Shown here in pieces: positions 8,247 to 16,785 of a stretch of DNA of 45,302 nucleotides. The stretch is from an uncultured Burkholderiales bacterium. GTDB lineage: Bacteria > Pseudomonadota > Gammaproteobacteria > Burkholderiales > Burkholderiaceae_C. Positions within the stretch are counted from its first letter, which is position 1. Each line of letters starts with the position of its first letter. A program made the position numbers and the translations under genes. The notes beneath the pieces were generated by a model that worked only from the letters and a program-made list of their open reading frames with translations, had not been told where the DNA came from and made no database searches. The DNA is taken from positions 1-45,302 of the forward strand of contig CAIQHG010000016.1 in assembly GCA_903871545.1 (NCBI GenBank), in the 5' to 3' direction.

Positions 8247-10295
8247 TTAGTGCTTGATAGCGGCCTCAGTTAAGATCTCTCTAAGGGCTTTTACTACTTG
8301 TTGGGTAACCCCTGCCCATTGGTTCTGAGTAGTTTGCCTAAATAGTCTTGCGCTTGGGTACCAAGGTGAGCGTTCTGTGCTTAGAAACCATCTCCAACAG
8401 GCGTTGGTCTTTAACAAAATCCAGGTATTTAGGCCCAGGGCTGCGCACAGATGAGCGGCTGCGGTGTCGACTGAGATGATCAGATCTAAATTTTCAGCAA
8501 CAGCCGCAGTGTCTGCAAAGTCCTTAATCTCTCGGCTCAGGTCAAGCAAATTGGGGCAAGTCCCCTCAATTCGCATTCTCTGAAGCTCCCTATTGGGTAT
8601 CTCCCCTATTTGAAGGCTCACTAAATCGATGCTAAGCTCGTCCAACTCTTTAAATAGGTCCAAAGCAATGTTGCGTTCTTTATTTCGCTCCCAAGTGTCT
8701 TCTTGGTCTGGCCTAAAGCCGCTAGACCAAATGAGTCCAACCCGTAGGCGTTTACTCACAGAAGTTTGTTTGTAACTCAACTCTTGAGATCTCTGAGGGT
8801 TTAGATATTTGTTATCAGATCCTATGCGTAAATAATCATCTATTCGCAGTCCCCACTTAATTTGGAGTTCCTCATCCACTTTTAAATAGCTTGTAGAGTC
8901 CTTGTAAATATCACTGATACTGGACACACCAAGCGCGAGTGGCAAGCTCATTAAGGGACAGTGAGCATCGAAATGGGCCAGTGTTTCACCTCTAGAGAAA
9001 ACCGGCACCTGCGCAAAAGAAGACTTCATCAATGACTTAAGTGCAGGTTGAACTTCAATGATGATGCTGATTTTTTTTTCTATTAATGCAGTTGCGTATC
9101 TAATAAACTGGAGGGTGTCACCAAACCCTTGTTCTGCATGGATTAATAAGACACTTCCCTGCGCCAAAGGCTCACCTAACCAAAGGGGTTGGGTGAAAGT
9201 TCTTTGTTTTTGATGATTTTGATCTTCGTGGTGCCTCCAGCGCCACTCATAATGGATTAAACCATTCCTAATGTCCCCAAGCGTGAGGTAGCAATGCGCT
9301 ATGTTCCAGTGAGAACGGACATGAGTGGGATCAATTTTTATCGCTTTTTCGTAGTAGTGGGTTGCCTGTTCGTAGTTGAGCAACTCAAAGTTACAAACTC
9401 CCAAGTTATAGTAGGCTAAGAGATGGGCTGGATCAAGCGCAGTCACGAATTCATAGCAAGAATGAGCGACAAAATAATCCTTTAAATGGCTTTTCGCAAC
9501 ACCAAGGTTGTACAGAGCATCTGCCCAATCAGGCTTTAAGTGGAAAGCTTTCTCTAAGGCCTGAATAGCCTCGGGCACTTTAGTACAAGAAAATTGCGAA
9601 ATACCTAGGTTGTAATAAGCAAAAGCGTTTTGAGGGTCGACAGTAATGCCTTTTATAAAGAAGTTGATTGCTTCTTCAATTTCTCCCAAATGTTGATGTG
9701 CCACCCCCATATTGAGAATGGTTTTACCAAAAAGGGGATCAGACTTAGCCGCTAACTGAAAATTAATCAGTGCTTGGCGATATTCTTTTAAGTCCATGAA
9801 AATCAATCCAATCTGATTCAACATACTCCACGGTTTATAGCCCAACTCTTTGAGTAATTGGTAGCTCTGCACGGCTTTAAGGAATAAGCCCCTTGTTTTG
9901 TAAAAGTGAGCCATTACTAAAAGTGCTTTATGTCCTAACTCCTTCACTGGATTGGTACTGTTCAACAGTAAACTGCAACACACCTGAGCAAGGGCGTGAA
10001 AATTTAGCTCGTTAAAGGGGACAATAAGCTCGTACAGTAAATGCTCACGCTCAGTAATGCCAGTGGGCGCATTTGGCAGGGATTTGTCTACCCAACGAAT
10101 CAGCTCCGCCTGTAAAATTTCTATATCTTCTGAAAGTGTCTCTAATCCCTCCAAATGTCCTCGGATTTGAGGGAATAAAGTTTTTAGAGTATCCTTTTCA
10201 CAAAGTTGGTCTAGGCACTGCGCCGCTAATTTCAGAAAAACTTGATCAACGCTTGTCAAAGGATCCAGATCATAAGGTTGAGAAGTCTCGTCCAT
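8247..10295 (-). CDS. TPR protein with C-terminal glycosyltransferase-like domain
   Basis: About 682 residues from ATG 10295; a TTG at 10334 would add 13. The middle (about residues 145-370) holds tandem tetratricopeptide repeats, several with the spacing NLGVAKSHLKDYFVAHSCYE or YYNLGVCNFELLNYEQA. The C-terminal 300 residues resemble the GT-B/GT9-like domain found in many bacterial TPR proteins: VLLIHAEQGFGDTLQFIRYA, RVGLIWSSGF, and ISVDTAAAHLCAALG, a donor-binding type motif. Such proteins are often annotated as O-GlcNAc-transferase-like or as flagellar or surface-glycan enzymes. The acceptor and sugar are unknown. It is convergent with the TRAP receptor gene (35 nt) and divergent from the LON-domain gene. 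Confidence 0.8.
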   Translation of the reverse strand: MDETSQPYDLDPLTSVDQVFLKLAAQCLDQLCEKDTLKTLFPQIRGHLEGLETLSEDIEILQAELIRWVDKSLPNAPTGITEREHLLYELIVPFNELNFHALAQVCCSLLLNSTNPVKELGHKALLVMAHFYKTRGLFLKAVQSYQLLKELGYKPWSMLNQIGLIFMDLKEYRQALINFQLAAKSDPLFGKTILNMGVAHQHLGEIEEAINFFIKGITVDPQNAFAYYNLGISQFSCTKVPEAIQALEKAFHLKPDWADALYNLGVAKSHLKDYFVAHSCYEFVTALDPAHLLAYYNLGVCNFELLNYEQATHYYEKAIKIDPTHVRSHWNIAHCYLTLGDIRNGLIHYEWRWRHHEDQNHQKQRTFTQPLWLGEPLAQGSVLLIHAEQGFGDTLQFIRYATALIEKKISIIIEVQPALKSLMKSSFAQVPVFSRGETLAHFDAHCPLMSLPLALGVSSISDIYKDSTSYLKVDEELQIKWGLRIDDYLRIGSDNKYLNPQRSQELSYKQTSVSKRLRVGLIWSSGFRPDQEDTWERNKERNIALDLFKELDELSIDLVSLQIGEIPNRELQRMRIEGTCPNLLDLSREIKDFADTAAVAENLDLIISVDTAAAHLCAALGLNTWILLKTNACWRWFLSTERSPWYPSARLFRQTTQNQWAGVTQQVVKALREILTEAAIKH

Positions 10296-10404
10296 AGGTT
10301 TTTCTATAAAGGTGTGGGGAGTAGTGACTGACAAATAAAAACCGAAATTTCTAAAAAAAGTCGTACTTTAGTTTATTCTTATTAACAATATTACAGCAAA
10401 CATT

Positions 10405-11013
10405 TTGAACCAATCCATCGAAAATTTAGAACTCTTTCCCTTAGGAATGACCCTTTTCCCAGATGGAATGATCGCACTCAACATTTTTGAGCCGCGCTAC
10501 TTGAGCATGGTCAAGCGTCACCACCAACGAGACGAGCCCTTTGGGATTATCACCTTGTTGCAGGGTTTCGAGGTCAGCTTACCTGGTCAACCAACTGCAC
10601 TTGCACCGGGTGGGACTTTGGCAAAAATAATTCATTTTGAACAAATACAGCCTGCGTTTTTCAGGATTCAGTGTGTTGGCTTACAACGCTTTACGGTTTC
10701 TAAAAGACTGTGCGTCGTTGCAGGTGTTGAGCATGTGAGCGCAGATTTAATGGGCTTTGATCCCGAAGTACCAATCCCAAGTGATCTACAAAACACCGCC
10801 GACGCACTTGGTAAGTTTATCGTTCACAATCAGCAACAAGGACTAAAGCTCAACGAGTTTCCCTTTTCTCAGCCATTTAGACTCGATGAGTGTGGGTGGG
10901 TTGCCAATCGGTGGTCCGAATTGCTGACGCTTGAACGCCAAGATAAAGTAGACCTTTTATTGCAGTCCGACCCTTTAAGCAGGTTGCAGCGCATTAAAGC
11001 CATCATGTCTTAA
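10405..11013 (+). CDS. LON peptidase N-terminal (substrate-binding) domain protein
   Basis: A 202-residue protein consisting of the LON substrate-binding domain alone, without ATPase or protease. The opening LELFPLGMTLFPDGMIALN followed by IFEPRYLSMV is characteristic. Position 10405 is a TTG codon. The first in-frame ATG (10447) would remove the conserved LFPLG strand, so the TTG is preferred although no clear Shine-Dalgarno is seen. Stand-alone LON-domain proteins are common in Burkholderiales; their role is not well defined, probably peptide or protein binding in the cytoplasm. Confidence 0.82.
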   Translation: MNQSIENLELFPLGMTLFPDGMIALNIFEPRYLSMVKRHHQRDEPFGIITLLQGFEVSLPGQPTALAPGGTLAKIIHFEQIQPAFFRIQCVGLQRFTVSKRLCVVAGVEHVSADLMGFDPEVPIPSDLQNTADALGKFIVHNQQQGLKLNEFPFSQPFRLDECGWVANRWSELLTLERQDKVDLLLQSDPLSRLQRIKAIMS

Positions 11014-11033
11014 TCACAACTGAAATTCTGCAC

Positions 11034-12080
11034 TCAGGGCTCTATCCTTACATTTAATTGCACTATAAGTTTGCTCATTAAACTGTATTCAGGCTTTATC
11101 ATCTGCACCGCGCCCTCTTGAGTTGATCCCAATAGGCGCCAGCCCTGATTAAATAGTTGATTTCTAAGCTCCGTGTTGAGGGACAAAATAGAAATCTCTT
11201 TAGACAGTCGGCTTACTGCTTCCTTGCTTAAATTTTTGGGCCCCACTAATGCATCCCATACAACTAATTCGGTTCCATCCCCTTTGATACCCAGACTTGA
11301 TAGGCTAGGCACGTTGGGCGCCAAAACGCTTTTGCCAGCGGTAATTGCAATAGCTTGTATTTTTCCGCTATTGACAAGCGGCATCGCAACTCCGAGCGGT
11401 ACCAGTGCCATTTGAATTTCACAGCTCATGAGTGCACCAAGGACCGCTGGGTTGCCGGGGTAGGGTACGTGAACTGGGTTTAATCCGGGCACTATGTTTT
11501 TTAATGCTTCCATCCCCAAATGAGCCATAGACCCCATACCAACAGAGCCGTAGTTCCATTTGCTTGAGCCGTCTTGGGCTGCTTGGAAAAAAGCTTTGCC
11601 AGATGAAAGGTTACTAGGAGCAACTAAGACCATGGGACTAGTTGCTACTATTGACAAAGGCGTAAAGTCTTGCAATGGGTCAAACCCAAGGGCAGGATAC
11701 AAAAGCTTTGCAGTCGTTAGATTGCCATTGATCAAAAGCCCCAGCGTATGGTCATCGACAGCTTTTGCCACCATTTGGGCTGCCAAATTGCCAGCCACCC
11801 CCACACGGTTCTCGACAATGACGGGCTGCCCCAGAGCTTTACTAAGCGGCTCGCTCAGTAAGCGAGCAATCATATCCGGTGTAGAGCCCGGGGGAAATCC
11901 AACCAAAATACGAACCGCTGATTCAGGCCAAACGTGTGGGCTGCGCTGCAGCGATTTTTGAGAGCTGGGGGAGGTTGGGGTCTGAGCATCGCACATGGTG
12001 CACAACGATGCTAAAAAAGTCCAAAGTAAAAAAGTACAAGCGAATGGTAGTGTGTTGATTTGAATTTTCTTTTGAATCAT
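11034..12080 (-). CDS. Tripartite tricarboxylate transporter receptor (TctC/Bug family), orphan
   Basis: A 348-residue periplasmic binding protein. A hydrophobic N-terminal signal (about residues 10-32, ending near CDA) is followed by WPESAVRILVGFPPGSTPD, the hallmark Bug opening. GQPVIVENRVGVAGNLAAQ, the YGSVGMGS loop and HVPYPGNPAVLGALM are further family motifs that form the two ligand-carboxylate loops. No TctA or TctB gene is adjacent, which is normal for the expanded Bug families of Burkholderiales. The ligand cannot be predicted beyond a carboxylate-type compound. Confidence 0.9.
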   Translation of the reverse strand: MIQKKIQINTLPFACTFLLWTFLASLCTMCDAQTPTSPSSQKSLQRSPHVWPESAVRILVGFPPGSTPDMIARLLSEPLSKALGQPVIVENRVGVAGNLAAQMVAKAVDDHTLGLLINGNLTTAKLLYPALGFDPLQDFTPLSIVATSPMVLVAPSNLSSGKAFFQAAQDGSSKWNYGSVGMGSMAHLGMEALKNIVPGLNPVHVPYPGNPAVLGALMSCEIQMALVPLGVAMPLVNSGKIQAIAITAGKSVLAPNVPSLSSLGIKGDGTELVVWDALVGPKNLSKEAVSRLSKEISILSLNTELRNQLFNQGWRLLGSTQEGAVQMIKPEYSLMSKLIVQLNVRIEP

Positions 12081-12173
12081 ATTCGAGCATATATAAGCAT
12101 CTATGAAGCGATTGGCACATCGAGACAGTTTAATCGGTGAGACCTGAAAGCCGGGTGAGTTGCTGGCAAGGTT

Positions 12174-12500
12174 TTACGCCTGCCACACCCCGTAGCCCCC
12201 CTCCCTGAGCCTAATCGCCAAGTCTACCTCCATATACCGAGCATCCTCATACGGCATTGGATTGTGTTGTTGGTACAAGTGGGGCAACAGCCAAAGCCCA
12301 TACTCTTTTACAAAGCGGTTAGACTGTATTCCTGCTTTATGTTTATCAAATCTAATATCTGGATCTAGCCCCGTCATCCCAACGTATACACAAGGCAGAC
12401 CTTCTTTATACGAGGGATTTGATTTTATGAAACGACGCTCCAGTAAAACGTCCTTTGACAACTCAATCACATAGACATGGTGATTCTGTGAGAGCTTCAT
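12174..12500 (-). CDS. Small GIY-YIG-like protein
   Basis: A 108-residue protein with a compact GIY-YIG-type pattern: VYVIEL near residue 9, VYVGMTG near 38, DIRFDKHKAG with an arginine near 48, and MEVDLAIRLREGGYGV carrying a candidate metal-binding Glu near residue 91. The 25-residue insertion between the two tyrosine strands is longer than in UvrC-type domains. Stand-alone members occur in many Burkholderiales. Nuclease activity is possible but unproven. The octanucleotide repeat lies about 60 nt upstream of its start. Confidence 0.6.
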   Translation of the reverse strand: MKLSQNHHVYVIELSKDVLLERRFIKSNPSYKEGLPCVYVGMTGLDPDIRFDKHKAGIQSNRFVKEYGLWLLPHLYQQHNPMPYEDARYMEVDLAIRLREGGYGVWQA

Positions 12501-12558
12501 TTTCTAATACCTAGTTAAAGCCACACTTGCAAAGCGCACCAACGGGTGTAGCTGCTCT

Positions 12559-12630
12559 GCACTTTTGCACTTTTGCACTTTTGCACTTTTGCACTTTTGC
12601 ACTTTTGCACTTTTGCACTTTTGCACTTTT
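12559..12630. repeat. Tandem octanucleotide repeat, nine perfect copies
   Basis: GCACTTTT is repeated nine times without a mismatch over 72 bp, followed by degenerate units GCGCAGTT, GCACTGTT and GCACTCAA up to 12654, three bases before the DUF2237 stop codon. It fills much of the 156-nt gap between two minus-strand genes. Perfect simple repeats like this commonly vary in copy number by slipped-strand mispairing. Confidence 0.95.
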
Positions 12631-12656
12631 GCGCAGTTGCACTGTTGCACTCAAGT

Positions 12657-13031
12657 TTAGCTTTCTTGGGTTGCGTACTCCCGAAGTTGCTCGATCGTTA
12701 AAAAATCCAACGCTCTTTGGTGCGTAGACTCTAGACGAACAGGGGGCGCCAAACCCTCAGAGAAGGCCTCTTTCCACCTAAGAGCGCACAAACACCACTG
12801 GTCTCCGTCTTTGAGGCCAGGGAAGTTATATTCTGGTCTGGGTGTGCTCAAGTCGTTCCCCCTCATCTTGGAGAAGGTGAGGAATTCATCGCTGAGCACA
12901 GCGCACACAACGTGTGAGCCTAAATCATGCGCATCTGTGTTGCAGCACCCATCTCTGTAGTAACCGGTCATAGGGTCTAGCGAACAGGGGACAAGAGGTA
13001 AGCCTAATACATTGAGAGCTTTTTCTGACAC
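12657..13031 (-). CDS. DUF2237 family protein
   Basis: A 124-residue protein matching the conserved DUF2237 family almost end to end: NVLGLPLVPCSLDPMTGYYR, DGCCNTDAHDLGSHVVCAV, then RGNDLSTPRPEYNFPGL, and the cysteine-bearing GDQWCLCALRWKEA. It starts at a GTG with a clear AAGGA ribosome site, about 7 nt upstream. The many conserved Cys residues (GCC, WCLC) suggest metal or redox chemistry, but the family has no established function. It follows rmuC by 66 nt on the same strand. Confidence 0.88.
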   Translation of the reverse strand: MSEKALNVLGLPLVPCSLDPMTGYYRDGCCNTDAHDLGSHVVCAVLSDEFLTFSKMRGNDLSTPRPEYNFPGLKDGDQWCLCALRWKEAFSEGLAPPVRLESTHQRALDFLTIEQLREYATQES

Positions 13032-13097
13032 AGCTGTTTTCCTTTTTGGTGATGTGAGGGGGGGATTCTTGAAAGTCCCATTGCGCGAAATTCAATT

Positions 13098-14666
13098 TTA
13101 CAACTGAGCTCCCATACTCGGCGAATCTTTAACCTTGACTAAACCTAACTCTTCCTCATCGTGAGCTTGAATGTCTAATTTTTGCGTCAATGTGGGGGAG
13201 AGGTTTTTGGTGGGCTTTACCCCAAGGGTTTTGAGCATCTGCGCTTGCCTGATCACATTACCTTTGCCTTGGCTTAGTTTGTTATAAGCATTATCAAAGC
13301 TTCCCTGGGCTTGTTTTAGTTTGACTCCTAAGGCATCTAGATCCTCTACAAATCCAACCAATTTATCGAACAATTCCGCTCCTCTGTTGGCGATATCTTG
13401 CGCATTTTTACTCTGCGCTTCTTGTCTCCACAGGTGAGCGACGGTTCTTACAACAAACAAAAGTGTGGAGGGGCTGACCAAGAGGACGTTCTTCTTCCAC
13501 GCATCCATAAAGATTTCTTTATCACTGGATATTGCCAACATAAAAGCAGGCTCAATTGGAATAAACATCAATACAAAGTCAAGCGATTTAACACCATACA
13601 AGACCTGATAATTTTTGCTCGAAAGCTCTTTGATATGATTTCTAACCGACTCAACATGCTTTTTTTCTGCCAACCGTTTGATCTCTTGATCCTCAGAGGA
13701 GGCAAACTCATCGTAAGCGTTTAAGGACACCTTGGAGTCGACAACGAGTGAGCGTTCCTCGGGCAAATGAATGACAACGTCGGCCTGCGCTTTTGAGCCG
13801 TCCTCGCGGCTTTGACTGACTTGTACAACGTACTCCTCTCCCTTTCTAAGTCCAGAGCCCTCTAGTACACGCTCGAGCACCAGTTCACCCCAGTTGCCCT
13901 GCGTCTTACTCGAGCCTTTGAGTGCGTTGGTTAAGTTTTTGGCCTCTTCGCTTAAATTTTGGTTCAAGGTTACGAGTTGTTTAACCTGCTCGGCAAGTGC
14001 GGATCTGTCCTTTCCCTCTTTCACGTAAACGTCTTCAACCTTAGCTTGAAACTCAGTAATCTTGGTCTTTAGAGGGTCTAAAAGTTGGCTTAAGCGTTGG
14101 TGATTGTCGTCGGAGAATTTTTTGGACTTCTCCTCTAATATTTCTTGTGCCAAGTTCTTAAATTGATCCGTTAAGCTCTCCTTTGCCTGCAAGAGGAGGC
14201 TAATTTTCTCAAACGAACTCGACTGTTCGTGTTCGAGTTGAACTCTCAACTCCGCAAGTGCCGTGTTAGAGTTATTGAGGCGTTCTTTGGTCAGATCGTG
14301 AGATTGAGACTCCCCTGTTCTTTCAAGGCGAGTTTGCTGGTGAGCCTCTTTTTCTGCATCAAGGTGGGCGAGTAATGCGCTTTTATCCTGCTTGGCTAGA
14401 CTGAGTTCTTTTTGGTTAAGAGATAACTCCTCTTCAAGTTTACGCAGATTTGCTTTTAGGTGTTCTTGCTCACGCACCAATACTTGCAAACGCTCGCCAA
14501 GCAAAGCTTGACTGACCTCTTCGCTTACGTTATCTGAAAGAGGGGAGGTTGCACTTTGGTTTGATTTTAAGAAAAAGCGGCTTAAAGCTGTGCCAATCAC
14601 AACTGCCAATAAAACTGTCACAAACGCGCCAACAATGAAAAAAACCGGGGAGGACAACTCTTGCAT
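13098..14666 (-). CDS. rmuC: DNA recombination protein RmuC
   Basis: 522 residues. An N-terminal membrane anchor (about residues 8-32) is followed by a long coiled coil (about 50-240, Glu/Leu/Lys/Gln-rich) and the RmuC nuclease-like domain: GNWGELVLERVLEGSGLRKG, ADVVIHLPEERSLVVDSKVS, VLMFIPIEPAF. The DSKVS segment corresponds to the PD-(D/E)XK-like core. RmuC limits inversions at short inverted repeats in E. coli. The gene starts 30 nt downstream of the qor-like gene on the same strand, so the two are probably cotranscribed. Confidence 0.93.
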   Translation of the reverse strand: MQELSSPVFFIVGAFVTVLLAVVIGTALSRFFLKSNQSATSPLSDNVSEEVSQALLGERLQVLVREQEHLKANLRKLEEELSLNQKELSLAKQDKSALLAHLDAEKEAHQQTRLERTGESQSHDLTKERLNNSNTALAELRVQLEHEQSSSFEKISLLLQAKESLTDQFKNLAQEILEEKSKKFSDDNHQRLSQLLDPLKTKITEFQAKVEDVYVKEGKDRSALAEQVKQLVTLNQNLSEEAKNLTNALKGSSKTQGNWGELVLERVLEGSGLRKGEEYVVQVSQSREDGSKAQADVVIHLPEERSLVVDSKVSLNAYDEFASSEDQEIKRLAEKKHVESVRNHIKELSSKNYQVLYGVKSLDFVLMFIPIEPAFMLAISSDKEIFMDAWKKNVLLVSPSTLLFVVRTVAHLWRQEAQSKNAQDIANRGAELFDKLVGFVEDLDALGVKLKQAQGSFDNAYNKLSQGKGNVIRQAQMLKTLGVKPTKNLSPTLTQKLDIQAHDEEELGLVKVKDSPSMGAQL

Positions 14667-14696
14667 GAATGTTGCGGAATTTAAGCCTAGGACGGT

Positions 14697-15680
14697 TTAC
14701 TTATTTTTGTTGGTGAGTACAAGCTTACCTTTTACACCGCGAGTGCTCATTTGTGCGTAAGCCTTCTTTAAGTCGCTAAGGTCATAGACAGTGTCTATAA
14801 GAGGTTTAATTTTTCCCTCCACATACCACTTTGAGAGTTCACCCAGCATTGCTCTGTTATTTTGATATTCGCGTCTTGAGAAGTCTCCCCAAAAAACGCC
14901 CACAACAGAGGCCCCTTTTAAAAGCATCAAATTTAGTGCAAAGCTTGGGATTGAGCCCGCAGCAAAGCCAACCACCAAGTACCTCCCCCTCCAAGCGATG
15001 GAGCGAAAAGCGGCCTCAGCTAAATCTCCACCAACAGGGTCGTAAATAACATTGGGACCCATGGCGGCGGTCAACGTTTTGATTTGCTCTCTAAAATTAC
15101 CGGTTGAATAATCAATGCATTCATCTGCACCAAGAGTCTTAGCGACTGCGCATTTTTCTGCGCTCGAGGTCGCCGCAATTACGCGAGCGCCAACGGCCTT
15201 GGCAATTTGGATTGCGGCAGATCCCACTCCACCCGCTGCGCCAAGGACAAGCACTGTTTCACCTGCTTTAAGAGCTCCTCTGTCGATAAGTGCGTGGTGA
15301 GACGTTGCATACGTCATGATAAAACTGGCTGCTTCTTCGGGGGTGAATTTGGGATCAAGAGGTAAACATAGTTTCTCCGGTGCAATGGTATGAGTTCCAA
15401 AACCACCTGTGCCGTTTAGACACGCAACGCGATTCCCCACTGCCAAAGTGCTGACGTTAGGGCCGACCGCTTTGACAATACCTGCATACTCTGATCCGGG
15501 AACAAAGGGGAGTGCGGGTTTGAGTTGGTATTTATTTTGTACGATCAGCAAATCTGGAAAGTTTAGGCTTGCCGCCTCAATCTCAATCAATACCTCGCCC
15601 TCGCCAGGGGAGGGCGTTGGAACCTCTCTCCAAACCAAATCATCTACGCCCGTAGTCTGTTCACAAAACCATGCCTTCAT
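14697..15680 (-). CDS. NADPH:quinone oxidoreductase family protein (zinc-independent MDR)
   Basis: A 327-residue medium-chain dehydrogenase/reductase. The N-terminal GroES-like domain has FPDLLIVQNKYQLKPALPF and PGSEYAGIVKAVG. The Rossmann domain has VLVLGAAGGVGSAAIQIAK (about residue 140). No catalytic or structural zinc ligands are seen, as expected for the QOR branch. It would reduce quinones or alpha,beta-unsaturated carbonyls with NADPH. The ribosome site AAGGAG lies at good spacing. It is first in a probable minus-strand transcript with rmuC. Confidence 0.87.
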   Translation of the reverse strand: MKAWFCEQTTGVDDLVWREVPTPSPGEGEVLIEIEAASLNFPDLLIVQNKYQLKPALPFVPGSEYAGIVKAVGPNVSTLAVGNRVACLNGTGGFGTHTIAPEKLCLPLDPKFTPEEAASFIMTYATSHHALIDRGALKAGETVLVLGAAGGVGSAAIQIAKAVGARVIAATSSAEKCAVAKTLGADECIDYSTGNFREQIKTLTAAMGPNVIYDPVGGDLAEAAFRSIAWRGRYLVVGFAAGSIPSFALNLMLLKGASVVGVFWGDFSRREYQNNRAMLGELSKWYVEGKIKPLIDTVYDLSDLKKAYAQMSTRGVKGKLVLTNKNK

Positions 15681-15860
15681 GAAGATCTCCTTATATCAAA
15701 TGCCTTCCTTCTCCAATGATAAGGCCTATTTCAGACCGCCTTAAAGCCAATTCGAGCGCTTTGACATCAATTTAGTAAATCAAATGGGTCAAAGTTCAAA
15801 TTGACACATGAGTAAATCATAGAGTGACCCTACAATAGCACCTAATAATTTGGAGATTTG

Positions 15861-16607
15861 ATGAAAATATTAGTGTCCAACGACGACGGCTATCAAGCTC
15901 CCGGGATCATTGCTCTTTATGAGGCATTAAAAGATTTAGGCCAAGTCGAAGTGGTTGCGCCAGAGCATAACAACAGCGCCAAATCGAATGCTTTGACACT
16001 TAATGCCCCCTTGTACGTCAGCAAATCTTCAAACGGATTTAGGTACATTAACGGTACACCCGCCGATTGCGTTCACATTGCCCTGACAGGTCTCTTGGGA
16101 TACAAGCCCGATTTAGTCGTATCAGGGATCAACAATGGTGCAAATATGGGTGACGATACGATCTACTCCGGCACCGTGGGTGCGGCTATGGAGGGTTATT
16201 TAATGGGTATACCTGCGATTGCTTTCTCGCAAGTGAACAAGGGGTGGGAGCATATTGACGCCGCCGCAGCCCGTGCCCGTGCGTTGGTCCTGCAACTTAG
16301 CGCGGAGCACGTAAAGGGCTCTAAACCATGGCTTTTAAATGTAAATGTTCCAAACTTGCCCTTAGATAAATTGGGCACCCATAAGATTTGCCGCCTCGGG
16401 CGAAGGCACGCTGCTGAGCGCGTTATTACCCAAGAAAGCCCTAGAGGCGAAATTATGTACTGGATCGGTGGGGCTGGTCCTGCAAAAGATGATGCGAGTG
16501 ACACTGATTTCTTTGCAACCGCTAATGGACACGTCTCGATCACCCCTTTGCAAATCGATTTAACGGAGTACGCGCAACTTCCCTCTTGGGAGAAGGTGCT
16601 GGGTTAA
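15861..16607 (+). CDS. surE: 5'/3'-nucleotidase SurE
   Basis: 248 residues from ATG 15861 (a TTG immediately before is disregarded; GGAG lies upstream). The metal-binding start MKILVSNDDGYQAPG has the family's Asp-Asp pair. NNSAKSNALTL, FRYINGTPADCV and the SGINNGANMGDDTIYSGTVG loop complete the active site. SurE dephosphorylates nucleoside monophosphates and is linked to stationary survival. It opens the surE-pcm-nlpD-rlmD cluster; a 178-nt gap to pcm suggests an extra promoter between. Confidence 0.95.
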   Translation: MKILVSNDDGYQAPGIIALYEALKDLGQVEVVAPEHNNSAKSNALTLNAPLYVSKSSNGFRYINGTPADCVHIALTGLLGYKPDLVVSGINNGANMGDDTIYSGTVGAAMEGYLMGIPAIAFSQVNKGWEHIDAAAARARALVLQLSAEHVKGSKPWLLNVNVPNLPLDKLGTHKICRLGRRHAAERVITQESPRGEIMYWIGGAGPAKDDASDTDFFATANGHVSITPLQIDLTEYAQLPSWEKVLG

Positions 16608-16785
16608 AGGAAGTATGGAGCCTGGCGGGGCGGGGGTGGGGATACCAAAGCTCAAGAGCACCCATATCAGTTTAAAGCCAGTTTGAATAACTAAGACATT
16701 CAAACTCAATCTTAAAATCAATCTTGAACCCAATCACTTTTTTGTAAAAGAATTAATCAAATTTTTATCAGATTAAGCTGTTTTA

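Noticed and set aside
12527..12727. 66-residue plus-strand frame reading repeated LHFCTFAL
   Set aside because: It is only the translation of the octanucleotide repeat and has no ribosome site; not a gene.
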